Assembly: GCA_025765595.1 (NCBI GenBank)
Contig: JAIVFH010000046.1
Location: 124,001 to 188,000 of the forward strand
Reading direction: 5' to 3'
Length of the DNA stretch: 64,000 nucleotides
Origin: Obelidium mucronatum
Taxonomy: Eukaryota > Chytridiomycota > Chytridiomycetes > Chytridiales > Chytriomycetaceae
A program made the translations under genes and the position numbers. Of this stretch, positions 26,501-39,076 are shown piece by piece; the first letter of the stretch is position 1, and every line of letters starts with the position of its first letter. Below the pieces are notes generated by a model, which made no database searches, was not told where the DNA came from, and was given only the letters and a program-made list of their open reading frames with translations.

Positions 26501-29500
26501 GAATATGGTTGTAAGTCCCGTCCACAAAAGGTCTGGCTGGCACACCAGATAATCCATTCACTTGTTTCAATCGTTCCATCGTGATAAGATTGGAAGCCCC
26601 AATCCAGGGATATTGTCGCGTATATTCACATGCCACAGCTCCAAACAGTGGGGCACTCGACAAATCCTGTTCGTTAAACACCTTGATGCGTCGATTTGAA
26701 AAAGTTTTCGTCTTTGACGCGTCTGCTGGATTCGAAAAATACGGATCCTTATATTCTCTTTCTGGAATTTCAGCAGGCCAGGCTTCATAAAGCTGTTTAA
26801 CCGTTGGCGGATGGTGTTTGAGGCGAAAGGTATTCAAAGATCGAGGCACGTCAGGCTGCGTTGATGGGTTGTGTTCAGTTCGAGGGTATCGAATCATTTG
26901 TTTCCGCGGTAAAAACAAACGGATTATTGTTCGATAAAGACTGTTCGTCTTCAGCATCGATTCGAGGTGGACTTGAGTTTTCGCTACTCGGCTGAGGCGT
27001 TTCACTGGACTTGGGTTTTTTTGTAAGTATTGGTTGCAGCGGAAGCGGAGGTAGTATTTTCAAAGGTGTAGAGGGTTGTGGTGGGTTGTGAAAGAAGCTC
27101 CAAGATTGCTGAGATGGCTTTCGCTCTGGTGACCACATATCCCCAAGCTTAGAAATAAAGGTTGGGATATCATTTGGATTAACGTTCGAATGCGATTGTT
27201 CTGTTCGGCTTTCTGTGGCTAGTGGAGTCTTTGACGGTACATCTTCCGCTTTAGAGGTAGTGTTATAAAGGATAGTTTTCCTTGTTGTAGGCGGTAGTTT
27301 TGAAGTTAAGTTGGTGATTGATGGCTGTTCTTTCATTTCAGAGGATATAGTCTCCTTGAAGGCAACTGTAGATCTGGAAGGATATACATCGCGATTTGCA
27401 GCAGTCGGTGTCCTGGCAGCTGCTTTCGCAGACCCGGTATTTGGTGATGAAACGTCCGAGGATACCTTGAATCTGGGTACAGGTCGAAATCGGGCATCAT
27501 CAGACCGATGAGGAATGCTTAAAGTAACGGATTTCGCCTTTCTCTCAGATCTGTCTGGAGTTGCGGATGTAGAGGATGGCGCTTCAATATTTAACGAGCG
27601 ACGAAACACCTGCTAGAATCGACTTTTCAGCAGAATTGCGAGAGAAAAACGCTTCCAACCTTTCTCGGCAGTGACTGGAGCGACTCTTCCTCAATATCCT
27701 CGATTTCGTCCATAACAGAGTTATCTTTATCCCTCGAACGTTTTTTTCGTTGCAAAGGTGATCCTGGTGGGCCATCAACTTGGTCAATCCTCCGTTTCAA
27801 ACCCGAAGGCCCACCTCCAGCTTTGGCAGTATGAGATTCTTGCGCCATGAGCATCGCATTAATATTGTCTGCGGAATACTTTTGCCGCGTTTCTTTGATA
27901 TCTCTGGAAACTTGAAGAAGCTGATGCTGAATCGCTTCTTCTTCGAAAATTTCCGAGTCAATTTCAAACGAATCTGATGGCGATTGGACATCCTCCTCTG
28001 TTGAACGCGATTGGAGAATGTTTTCAATATCTCGAATCTCCCTGGAAAAAAAAACTCAATAAAACAATCTTTTGTAAAAAAGGATCACTCACATATCGGT
28101 TGGAAAGACCAATCGTTCCTTTCCCTTCCATTTCGGTATGTTTACATCAGGCATAGGTTCGTCTTGAACAGCGGCCGGAATAATCACACCTTCAGCATCT
28201 TCATCGTTCCAAAAATTCATCAAAAGGGTCATCTTCATTTTGATCGATTTCAAATTCGCTTTCTCGTTCACCGGCATCCTGTGCAGTATTTAAAGCCTCT
28301 TGCTCTCTATTGTATTCTTCTGCGTCCTTGATTCCCACATTCTGATTTACAGTTAATGCTCCATGAGAAAAACTACATTACCACACCTGTGTCAGAACAT
28401 CTTCATCAATAAAGACATCCTCATAGATTCCAGCTTCTCGCTGGCTCAGAACTTCATCTTGAACAAGATTCATTGCATTTGACAGCTGACTCATGGTTTG
28501 CATTCCATCAAATGGATCGGAGATATTTGCTACTGGATCTTCAGGCAAACTATTGGGCTTCAAAGAGCCACCAAAATACAAAGAGCTGATGGCTTGAAAT
28601 ACTGAAGGGATGCTGTTGGACGGTAAATCTTCAAATTCATAATTGGAGTTGGAATCGTCACATGCAATGTTGTGATTTTCAAGTGTTGCCAACAGTGAAT
28701 TCAGAAGCGACTGATTGGGTTTGCGGCTCAGGGAGAGATGGATCTGGAGGAGGCGGACTAGGAATTGGAGCAATATTTTTCCGCTCTCTCCTTTTTATTT
28801 CATCCTTGTGGTATGAAAGAGGCGTCAGTATTTGTTGAAGAGCCGACAATTTCGTTTCACCTCCCACAACGACTTCAATGAGGGTACAAGTTTGGTGTCA
28901 AGCTTTTCGGTACCATTTCGAAGATCAATCAGCGCCTTTCTTGGCCGTTCAACGATTCGTGTCCGATTCAAGATATCGCCAGCGAGAATATCTATCTCAA
29001 GTTCACAAAAGCTCTCACGAACGAATAGGGATGCAGCCAATGGCCATATCATTGATTCGGGGATAGTTTGAGGGGTATAATAGAGTTGCGTATTGGTTGG
29101 GTGAACTTGGCGTGGCATAACTGTGTGGAGTTAGAATAATCTACCCGCACACCCATAAAACGAGTACCTTTTAGCGGCCGTCTAAACTTCAAGTCGGAAA
29201 CATCTAAATAGTCCATTCCGAGTAGATTCTGCCCCATAGTATACACTTGAGAAGATCATAGTGAAACAATTCGAGAAGGCAACCCACATGGTCAATCATA
29301 AACTGCGGCAAATACGGAATATGGCTCTCATATGTCTGAAATCGCTTTCCCATAACAACTCCTTTGGACAGCAGTTCGACAACTCGCGTTTGCAATCCAG
29401 GATCAACCAAATGAATCTTAAGAAAATAAGAGTATTTTGAATGAAAGCCATAGAATGGAATTCCCTTCACTAATAGAATCGCTGGTATGTATTGAGTGCG

Positions 29501-29865
29501 TTGGAGATTATCAGGGTCGACTTTCAGAGAGAGCGCCAGAGCGTGGTTGATGCTTCTCCCCAGTTGGTAAATGAACCGATAAACGGCTTGGGTATCGAGA
29601 GAGCCCTCGTAACCAATGTAGAAATACGGAAAGACCTGTGGCATCAAGAGAATCGGTCAGCGAGTCATTGGGATTGTGGGTGGGACAGTACTTGGTGGAT
29701 GTGAATGCATGCTTTCTGTCCAGCTGGAGTAGCTGCAAAGACTCGAATCACAGGAACTCTATAGAGACGAATAGGGGGAAAGGCGAAGGCGGAATGAGTC
29801 ACATCCGTCTGTGCGTTAGGGGCAACTTGAACAGAGTCCAGGCTGATGATGCGAAACTGGTGCAT
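22987..29865 (-). CDS. REV3: DNA polymerase zeta catalytic subunit
   Basis: A gene of nearly 7 kb reading leftwards from ATG 29865 (MHQFRIISLDSVQVAP). The N-terminal REV3 signature is present: PVIRVFAATPAGQKACIHIH, FPYFYIGYEG, PFYGFHSKYSYFLKIHL, YESHIPYLPQFMIDH. A long, poorly conserved Ser-rich region follows. The B-family core then shows FRLKHHPPT, DPDILMGYEVHLSSWGYLIE, DFQSLYPSVMIGYN (motif A), NVTYGYAGASFSGRMPCAEI (motif B) and YGDTDSLFVELPG (motif C). The C-terminus has Cys pairs including CESCKKS and VCRSCSMQ plus CISIECPVLFVR, as in the zinc/Fe-S region that binds Pol31/Pol32. REV3 extends primer termini past lesions. It is divergently paired with the receptor gene at 30007. Confidence 0.95.
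23497..23533. repeat. 37-base poly-T tract inside a REV3 intron
   Basis: An uninterrupted T run, read as poly-A on the coding strand. It sits between the exon ending SRIFKLVG and the C-terminal zinc-region exons. Length is likely unstable and assembly here may be inexact. Confidence 0.95.
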
Positions 29866-30006
29866 TAAAATATCAGCATTAACTGAACCAATGGTCTAAC
29901 GCTTATGGCTACCAAAACCGCTTCATCAGCATCAATAATCTGCATTCGAAGATAATGCTCAATTGTTGATGATCATCCATTGTTGAAAATCCAAGGTCCT
30001 CTCTTG
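29866..30006. promoter_or_regulatory. Divergent promoter region between REV3 and receptor 2
   Basis: Only about 140 bases separate the REV3 start (minus) from the likely receptor start (plus), so both promoters must share this interval. No specific binding motif is claimed. Confidence 0.5.
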
Positions 30007-33000
30007 ATGAAAAACGCGTCTTCCATCACAATCGCCTTTGTAGGGCCATATGCTATGTATGTGCTGATTGATTTTGACTTTATTTGATTCGATATTGTCA
30101 CTCAGTTTCAAAGGGCTTTCCTATAACAAATCACTGGTTGTTGGGGGCTACGATCAACTCAATCTTTCGCAATTCAATGATCAATCAAAAGCACTGTTTT
30201 ACTGGTACTGGCATCAAGTCGGGGCACAAATCAATATAGACAGAATCAACCGCGATCCCAACATTCTGCCCAACACTTCAATTTCAATTAAGCGATTCAA
30301 CAATTTTCCATTAAAGAGCAGGAAGAAAGGATCAATTGTTTCAAACGCAATGATGACTGCGTATGAGATTGCAACCGAACATCCTGACGTGGTGGCTGTG
30401 TTTGGGGAACTTTGGAGCGACACAACCATGTTTGTATTTATTCAAACAGAACGCAGAACGTGATTATTGATAAATGTTTAGATATTCAGCGGAAATATTC
30501 AGCCAGTTTCAGGCATGCGTCGCTTTTAACTTCCATGCGAAAATGACACATCTTCACAGCTCCCACTTTGCGGATCAGCCCAAACAGCGCCAAAGCTACT
30601 TGACAAAGCGAAATTCCCTTACTATATTCAAACGCTACCTCTTTCACCGGTTCCGAAACTTTTTTCGCTGGCACTACGTTCTTGGAATGTCAAACGCCTT
30701 GCCGTCATTATTCCCGACTCGGGAGATGATTCAGATAGTAAGTGACACGCATCGTATTCGTTCCCATATCTTTTAAACTAACTGCTTTTGAAAGTATGTG
30801 GATCTGTAATCGTAGAAATCGAGAGAGAGAAAATTGACATCCTCACAACAATTCGTAGTAGCGGAGATTCTACCGACGTCGCACAAAAGCTTATGAAAGT
30901 CGATGCAAGGTTTTTTGTTTTGTATTTTCTCATGGAATTCTCTAATTAGTCACGTTCCTGCAGATACATTTTCATTTGCATGAGCCCCGATGCGACTGCC
31001 GACATATACTTTGGACTTGCAAAGTGAGATATTTTTTGAATCATTGTATTCTATCGGTCCTTAAATGAAGTGTGTTTTTCAGGAAGAAACTTTTTGTCGG
31101 TCCTCAGTATGTCTGGCTGTCTATCAATTACCCGTATCCAACAGGAAATGCCACCGAGAGTAGGGATTATTACATCAAACTATTTTAGTAAAATTTGATT
31201 TTTAGAGTATGGTGCCAACTATGCTGAAAACGCCAAAGGATTCATAAGTCTGTGGTCGGAGGATGAGCCGACTGAAAACCAGGACGCGCAATGGGAATAC
31301 TTAATAAAGGCAGTCGACAGAAATCATACGCTCGAAGAGTTGAGATCAGCACTGTAAGACTTCTTTGGGGCTAAGTAAATTATCCAAATAGGGCAGTGAG
31401 AGATGCGGTTTTTTATACCACAAATACCAAAGATTCCTACGATTGTACTGGGCTATTAGCATATGGGATCCATAAAGTAACGTATGCAAGGGATGCTCAA
31501 AAAATTAATGCTGCAAAAAAAAAAATAGAGAATCGGCTCAAACGCTCATTTCTCCCGAGAAGACTTATCAAACATGAGTTACTCCGTATTTCAGGATACT
31601 GGTTATCGAGGAATCACCAGTGATCCGTTTTATTTGACAGACCATGGCGATTCGAGCAGGTGATGGTATCTTCTTTGATAATATCAGTTCTCTCATCTGT
31701 TCTGTTTTTATGGTTACAGAGTCATGTCATTGGTATATTTAGATGAGACCATGAATGTAACGGCTTTCGGTCGCGGGACTATCAGTGCTTCAGAGTTTGT
31801 TCTTATCCCTGGAAAGCACCCGATATTTTACGATGGAACTTCAGTGCCCCCATCAGATGGACCCGTCTTTCTCCCTAAAACCATGAAAATGGCAGCTGTG
31901 GATGGAATATGCCTGATTGCTCTTGTTGTAATTGGTATTATGGTGGCAATTGTGTTTGCGATTTCAATGCTATACTTCCGCAAGAAGTCCGCTGGTACGC
32001 TCAGCATCTCCGATTTTTTTGAGCCTCATGGCGGCTGGTACGATGATCTCGTATGCCACGATTTTCTTGTATTTTGGAGTACCCTCCGTGTCCAAGTGTA
32101 AAATCCGAATTTGGTTACAGAATTCGGCTTACATTCTCATAATCGGATCGATACTTTTGAAAAATGCTCGTATATGGATGATTTATAATTCAGCAGACAA
32201 GTTATCATCAAAAATTTTGTCGGATAAAACGTGGTTGCTTCCTCTCGGTTTAATGCTGTTGCTGCAACAAGGCCTGTTGGCTTTTTGGTTTCGAGTATCT
32301 CCAATTACCGTTACCAAAGAATTATTCATCGGTTGAAAAGAGCATTCATTATTCATGCGAGTTTTCGTCGAGAACTGGCGGTTTTGCTAGATATATCATA
32401 TGGACGTATGCTTTCCTTTGGATAGTCATGATGTTGATTTTGGCTGCCAAGAGCCAGAAAATTGGGCCATCGCATTCAGAGCTATGCCCTTTTATGTAGC
32501 TTTCCTTTCATTTGCATTCTTTCAGTCGGGTTCATGATTGTATCGCGTAACTCTGTGAATGCAGAATATCAGCAAGCTATTATTATATGGGCAGCCACCA
32601 GTTTTCCTCTTATCCTTCAATCTTTTCCTAAAGCACTCGATTTATACCAAAGCGAGTTCAGTCAAAACTGGAGACAACTTTTGACTACTTCTCAAAACTC
32701 GAAAATAGTACCATCATCACCAAAGAGCTTCGCGAAAAAGCCTGATGCCAAGCAACAAGACATCGAATTCCAGTAACAACCTTGTTCGATTTGTTCCTAT
32801 TCCAATACCAACTCAATGCGTAAGGGATCATACACTTTCACTGCTGATTCTTACTAACGCGCTTCGTTTAATTATGAAGTATGTCCGCAATGTATCTGAT
32901 ACAATCACAGCTTTCATGGTTTCCAAAGTGGCGTCAATGCAGTGTGCATGTTGCTAAATCAAAAACCAAGGAATTTGTTCTGTTTACTTCGAGACTTGAC

Positions 33001-33207
33001 AATACAAGCTCATTTGCTGAAGTCCTAGCATTAGAAAGGAAGAATGTACAGGTGATTCAGAATGTGCTCCATGGTGGTCATGATGGCTGTCTTTCCTTCG
33101 TGCGTGTCAATATTTCAACTTCAAATCGACGTGTGATGATTGACTTTGTGAATGAGGTTCAAGGGAAAGAGTTTGCTGAACAAGTTGCTTCTTTGTTTAT
33201 GGCATAA
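30007..33207 (+). CDS. Class-C-like seven-helix receptor 2 (frame unclear in helical region)
   Basis: From ATG 30007 (MKNASSITIAFVGPYAM), short exons give a periplasmic-binding-like ectodomain: VVAVFGELWSDTT, LCGSAQTAPKLLDKAKFPYY, RLAVIIPDSGDD, DCTGLLAYGIHK and SVFQDTGYRGITSDPF. These match the receptor at the left edge. The first helix is ICLIALVVIGIMVAIVFAIS, followed by FRKKSAG and, in another frame, SASPIFLSLMAAG, the usual class C loop-helix 2 motif. Two more frame changes fall near 32300 (a 46-nt GT-AG intron could explain it) and near 32460. A soluble tail ending at 33207 resembles that of receptor 1. The gene is either multi-exonic with odd introns or a recent pseudogene. Probable role: plasma-membrane sensor; ligand unknown. 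Confidence 0.68.
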
Positions 33208-33296
33208 TATTTATCTTGAATACAATGCACTATATTATATCATCAATTAATTCATATTAATGCCTTTACTGTTAGTTAAAATAATTTATCCAAACC

Positions 33297-34582
33297 ATGC
33301 CACTGAACTTGATCAAATTCGTGATTCGCTCAAACTTCAGATCGATGAACACAATTGCAACCTGGCAACAACTCGCTTCTCTTGCTGGACCAGAACCAGA
33401 CAAAGTCAACGGCCCAACAAATACCCAGTCATTCATGCGTCTTTTTGGACAATCGGAGCCCCAAGTCACATTCTACCGTGATCTGTTTGCGTGGTGTCCA
33501 TATTGCCAGAAAGTGTGGCTTTTCCTCGAAGAGCGTCGAATTCCATACAGTGTCAAGAAAGTAACAATGTTCTGCTACGGCGAGAAGGAGCGGTGGTACA
33601 AGGACATTGTGCCATCGGGCATGCTTCCAGGCCTTGTCTATTGGTGACAACGCAATTATCACAGAATCAGATGATATCCTGGCAGCACTCGAATCCCGAT
33701 TTGGATCAGTTGGATACAGTCTCTTTGATGCAAGAGTGACTTCTCTGCGCCAGCTTGAACGCCGCTTGTTTTCCGTGTGGTGCCAAGTGGCTCTGTTATC
33801 CTTCAACTTCACAAACACAGGAATTGCAGCGTGCTTCTGCCTTTCAAAATGTTGCGAAACAAGTTGAACTGGCGTTGGAATTGACTGCTGGGCCGTACTT
33901 TCTGGAGTCTTTTAGTGTGGCGGATATCGTGTTTATTCCGTATCTGGAACGAATGCGAGCCTCGCTATTCTATTACAAAGGTTATGATGTCTGCGAAAAG
34001 CATCCAAAGATAAAGGAGTGGTTTGACGCATTGTGGACGCGTGAAACATATGTGGGGACTGTGAGTGACTTTTTCACTCACGTTCACGATTTGCCGCCTC
34101 AAATGGGGGGATGTTATGCATCCGTTGGAGGCGATGGAAACGACCAGAGACAAATGGTGAATCGCGGGCCGTGGTTGTTGATTCCACAAATGAATTCAGC
34201 AGCAAGCTGTCTTGAAGGTGATCTGCAAACTTGGAAGAAGGAGGCAATCAGACGATGTGTGCGCCATAAGGACGCGATTGTTGCTGTTAATTCGGATTCG
34301 GACAAGTCGCGCTTTGACACCGCGTTCCGGTTTGTTCTTGGAAAACTTGGAGAATCTTTTGGCTTGCCGGTTCAAGGGGACTATTTTGCTATCCCGAAAG
34401 GATACGCGCTTGGATTGCGGCATTTGAGAGACCAGATTTCTGTGCCTCGAGACATGTCTGTTGGGGCTGGTTCTGTGTTGAGACAGGCTTTGGAAGATGT
34501 TGCTCAAATGGAGAGCAATCTGCAGCCACCTGCGTTGCCAACAAGACATCGAAGAGATCAGAATGCAAAGCCGTTTCAATAA
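33297..34582 (+). CDS. Glutathione S-transferase-like protein with long C-terminal extension (two frame breaks)
   Basis: The ATG at 33297 is followed by a thioredoxin-fold half with [20 protein letters not shown], where CPYC is the active-site-like motif. [33 protein letters not shown] and [13 protein letters not shown] follow, then an alpha-helical half with [20 protein letters not shown] and [13 protein letters not shown]. This order matches GST/glutaredoxin-like proteins known from plants and algae. About 170 residues beyond the GST fold, including [13 protein letters not shown], are not part of a classical GST. Two single-base surpluses break the frame, after SGMLP (about 33628) and after FSVWC (about 33788). 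Without them the protein would be full length. Either sequence error or early decay. Confidence 0.78.
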
Positions 34583-34860
34583 ATTTATCGGTGCTTTGTA
34601 TTTGATTCTACTTGCGAAAGGCCAATAAATACAACCCATGTTGTTCCAAAAAAACAAAACAAACACAAACAACAAAAAGATGATCATGATGATTTCGACT
34701 GCACATCACCCACCTAGCTGTGACTAACTCTCAGTTGACTACAAGCCTTTTTCAAAAACACACAATAACACACAAGAACAAAAAAACAAAAAGCAGCAAC
34801 AAGCCCAATAAAGAATCACAACAAAAAAAACAACAACCTTCCCCGTGATCAACGACGATT

Positions 34861-37029
34861 CTAAGCACCGGGAGGAGCGTCTTCCTCATTTCCACCAGCC
34901 GGAGCTCCGCCAGCGGTAGCACCACCTGCTGAAGGATCAGCACCACCATATTGAGCATAATAAGCATAATACTGAGCCCATGCGGCTGCATTCGCGGCAT
35001 CATCACCACTTGCTGCGGCTGAGCCATCAGCGGCAGTTGCGTCGCCTGAGCTGCTGCCTGCAGCTTGAGCATATGGATCAGTCCCTGTTGTCGTGGCTGC
35101 AGCTTGGTAACCCTCAGCACCTCCAGCTTGAGCAGCATATGCCGCAGCATAAGAAGGGTCGGAAGCATAGTAAGCAGCATAGTACGCCGAGTAGTCTTGA
35201 GCATTCGTTGCGGCGCCTCCAGCTTGTTGTCCATATTGTTGCTGCCTTTATTTTGTGGTGGATAGACATGGAAAGAATATGATAGAGAGAGAGAGAGACA
35301 GAGAAAAAAAACAGACTGTTACAAAAAATACAAACCCGGCGACCGTGTTTGGACGAAAGAAAGAAGAAGAAACCCCAGCAAAACTAGGGCATAAGAAATC
35401 AAACTTACATCATCGCATAAGGATCTGCGTTTCCATAGCCACCCCCGCCGTACTGATTCATACCGCCGCCCATTCCCATACCAGGACCGCGACCTGCCTT
35501 TTCGTTGATGATTTCAATGGCGGCGTTGATACTCGCTTGATTGGGTCCTGAAAGAAATATGAGCAACCACGAGACAAAGACGACAAAAATTGATATTCAC
35601 CGTATACTTTGATGACTCTCTCTCCACTAGGATCTGGAATTTGTTCAATCTGAAGACGGACACCAAACTGATTCTGAACATTCTTGACATGTTCACCACC
35701 CTTTCCGATCACCAACCCAACACGATCATTCGGCACTCTGACTTCCACCATTTCTTGGCCTGAATGATGATGCCCACCGCCCATGTTATTTCCCATACTC
35801 ATGTTGCTGCCGACCATTACCTATGTGTTTCCAATCGGAAGGGTGAATTTTCTATGAAGTAAATTCAAAAAAAAACATGCTGACCCTGGCTTCGACAATG
35901 TCGGTAATCATTTTTTTAGATTCCTCGATTTGTTCGTCGGTTCCTTGGATTGTTACAGTTTTGAATCCTTGACGCGGGTTTCCATCTTGAACTACAGTGA
36001 TTCGGGCCCCAGTCTTTGCTTGCAGCATTTTAATCGTTTCTCCACCACGACCAATGACAAGACCAACTTGATTATGCGTGTTAGTTGCATAGAATGCGAT
36101 ATCCTAGCTACGTGATAAATACCTCGTTCCCCAGGAACTTCCATTGTAACCTGAGTACCCCTTGGCCCATAATGGGACCCACCACCACCACCGCCTCCAA
36201 AACCACCAGAAGTCTTCCTGTCTCCGCCCGAAACAAGTTCCATAATCATTTGATTCGCCCGGTCAACTTCCGCCTCCGTCCCAATCAACGTCGTGCGCCT
36301 CACAGACGGGTCAGCCACCTGCGCATCTTGAGACTCAAACTGGATTTTAGCGACTCCAGACTCAGCCTGGATCCGCTTCAGCGTTTCACCGCCACGACCG
36401 ATAATCAGTCCAACCATATCAGCGGGGATTGAAATCTCTTTGGATATCTTTGTTGACACTAGGCCGCCAGAGAGACCCAGTTTGGCAAGGAAGGACTGCG
36501 TGGCATCGTCCGAGCCGAGTCCGTGTTTCGGTTTAAAGCCGGATGCTGGTGCCTTTTTGGGTTATGTTTGATTGTAGCTTAGACATTGGTTTTAATGCAT
36601 GCCATTCTGTCTCCTTACATCCGCGTATGGGTCGTCTCTGGCCCGTTTAGGAGTTGGTTCTGAAGAGTACAAGTCTCTCTTTGAGTATCCAGAGGTGGGT
36701 GGTTCATCATCGAATCGTCGCTTTGAAGAAGCAGAAACTGAAGCAGCGGCATCTTGGACTACAACAGTGTGTGTTTGTTTGTCAAACTGGATCTAAAAGA
36801 GAAGGTAAAAAGGGGCTTTACGTTGTCCACTGGCTTTGGCGGCTGCTGTGAGTTTAGCTGCAACAGCTTTTGCTCTTTCAACAGCACTGGAAATATCGCT
36901 CTGTGTTTGAGAGTTGTGAGTTGTGAGTTGGTGGTTGTGCCTGGTGCTTCAAACCATGTTATTTTATGCAAAAAGCAACAACAGCATTCAACTTCATTTT
37001 GATCTGATTATTCGTTACCCCATGTTCAT
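34861..37029 (-). CDS. Three-KH-domain RNA-binding protein (FUBP/KHSRP-like)
   Basis: Reading leftwards from the probable ATG at 37029, short exons give SAVERAKAVAAKLTAAAKAS, a basic segment PTPKRARDDPYADV, and then three KH domains. Their GxxG loops are GLIIGRGGETLKRIQ, GLVIGRGGETIKMLQ and GLVIGKGGEHVKNVQ. Gly-rich linkers separate the domains. The C-terminal region is rich in Ala, Tyr, Gly and Gln, with repeated YAAYYA and WAQYYAYYAQYGG units like the Tyr-rich motifs of FUBP proteins. Proteins of this type bind single-stranded nucleic acid and act in transcription, splicing or mRNA decay. The first exon (MNMG) is inferred from a GT-AG pair and is the least certain part. Confidence 0.87.
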
Positions 37030-37231
37030 CGAAGCATCGTTTTTCCCTCGGTAACTCATTGAAGCAATCTTGGTCAACGTTCCAATCGAAAAGAACATGA
37101 CCCCAATCGCTCTTGCTTCAAAGTTTTCATCTCTTTTTGTTTGAGTATCGATATTTGCCTACTTCCACGTCCTCCATCAGAGAAAAAGTAACTCGAATCC
37201 AGAAAATCAAAGAAGAGGCTCGTTTACATCA

Positions 37232-39076
37232 ATGGCCACAACCCTCCCTCGCGAGCTTACTGACTTGACTCTGATTTATCTACCGATTGATGCAGATCTG
37301 TTTTCAGTTGCCTTCTCGTCAAAGTGGCTCTCACAACGCCTCTTCACTCTGAAGTTTGCACACTTGCATGTCAGCCATCAACTCAACATGTCCGATGAAT
37401 TCGAAAATACTCTGTTCCACTGCAAAGACTCTTTTTTGGAGGGAATTCCCGCATCGTACCAAGCAATCATTTATTGCTCCATTGGCAATTCTACTTTCCA
37501 TTATTGCAAACATCTCTTCTGCCGTCTGCCAACTCTAAAAGCCGTAAACTATGTTCAAGCTGCCCTCTAAAATTGCCAGCAGTGGTTTACTTTGGAGTCA
37601 AAACACGAGACACTCCGTTGTGCTTCACTTTTGAAGCATTTTGATGTGGTCAGAATCTTGTTGCAAGATCCTCAAGTAGATCCCACATTTTGCTCGAACG
37701 TTGCCATTAAAGCGGCTTTTTTTGGTGGTTGTGCTGCAACTGTAAAGCTTCTTCTCAAGTACGCCGAAGTGGATCCAGAGAACGAATCAATCATATCGGC
37801 TTCAAGTGAGGGACACATTGAAGTGGTTCAGCTGTTGCTTGAATCGAGGAGAGTGAATCCAGCCGGTAGAAAGAATAGTGCTATTATTAGTGCTGCAGTA
37901 GCAGGCAAGGCGGAAGTTGTAAAACTCCTTCTTGAAGTTGAAGACGATTTATGGTACAACATTCAAAATGAGGCAGATGCAATAGGAGCTGCGATCGACG
38001 GGACTACAGTAGATCCAGCAGCCAATAACAATGAAGCCATTCGAAGAGCAGCTGAGAATGGACATGCCCTTGTGGTTAAAATCCTTCTTGATTCTGGAAG
38101 AGTCGATCCAGCAGCAGATGATAACTTTTCTATTCGGATGGCTTCAATGAATGGCCATGCTGACGTAGTCCGACTGTTGCTGGAATCTGGAAAAGTTAAT
38201 GCAGCTGTCGAGGACAATTTTTGTATTCTACAAGCATCAAAGATGGGACATGCCGATGTAGTTCGGTTGCTGCTTGAATCAGAATTTGTAGACCCTGGTG
38301 CTCGTGATAGTGATCCTGTGAAAATCTCATGTAAAGCAGGATATGCTGATGTGGTCCGAAGTCTGCAATCTGGGAGAGTGAACCTAGCAGCAAACAATGC
38401 TATTATTGCTGCACCAAGGAAAGGAGAATCCGAAATTATTGCGCTGGGGAACATGGATCCAACTGTGTACAATAACGCCTGTGTTCGTCACTCCTCGGAG
38501 AGAGCTGATTCTTGTTTGGTTCGGCTTCTCCTTGCGTCCCGAAGCGTGGATCCCGCTGCTTTTAATAACAACCTATTTAAACAAACAGCAAAAAATGGCC
38601 ACTTTGACGTGGTCCTTGAGTCGGGAAAGGTCTGGGGAAAGTTAGATCCCACAGCAAACGAGAACTATTCACTTCGAATCGGGTCACAAAAAGAACATAC
38701 GGAGGTAGTCAAACTGCGTCATGATTCTGGAAATGTAGATCCAGCAGCTGCCAATAATCAGGCCATTCAGTTGGCATGTTGCTATGGTCACACCGGTGTT
38801 GTCGAAATCCTACTTGCTTCCGGACGGGTTGATCCTGCAGCCAACAACAACTACTCAATACGAATTGCATCAAAGAGAGGTTATACGAAAGTTGTCAAAC
38901 TTCTCCTTGAATCCGGAAAAGTGGATCCAGATGCAAATGCGATGGAAGCTATTCGAAATGCCAAGCATAAAGAAATCGTTCAATTGCTTCTCCGTTCAAA
39001 AAACAAACCCAGTAATATTTGCACTCGATGGATGTTGGAGATTGGGTATTTGATTTGTATAGTTTTCTTGTTGTGA
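37232..39076 (+). CDS. F-box-like/ankyrin-repeat protein (member A, internal stop codon)
   Basis: The ATG at 37232 opens an F-box-like start (LPRELTDLTLIYLPIDADLF) and the family segment KFAHLHVSHQL. At 37568-37570 a TAA stops the frame, yet the same frame resumes at once with NCQQWFTLESKHETLRCASL and continues for almost 500 codons. The rest consists of ankyrin-type units of about 31 residues, such as NNEAIRRAAENGHALVVKIL and LLESGKVNAAVEDN. They lack the usual TPLH motif. F-box proteins recruit substrates to SCF ubiquitin ligases; that role is inferred only. The stop could be nonsense decay, or part of a 36-nt stretch with GT-AG ends (37543-37578), although the paralogue at 42621 keeps that stretch as coding. 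Confidence 0.75.

Noticed and set aside
26875..27010. Apparent frameshift inside REV3
   Set aside because: A GT-AG intron of about 61 bases (ending AACGCAG before the CCT-GAC codons) joins the two frames cleanly.
31460..31525. Apparent frameshift at a poly-A run in receptor 2
   Set aside because: A GTAACG to AAATAG intron explains it and restores the match to receptor 1.
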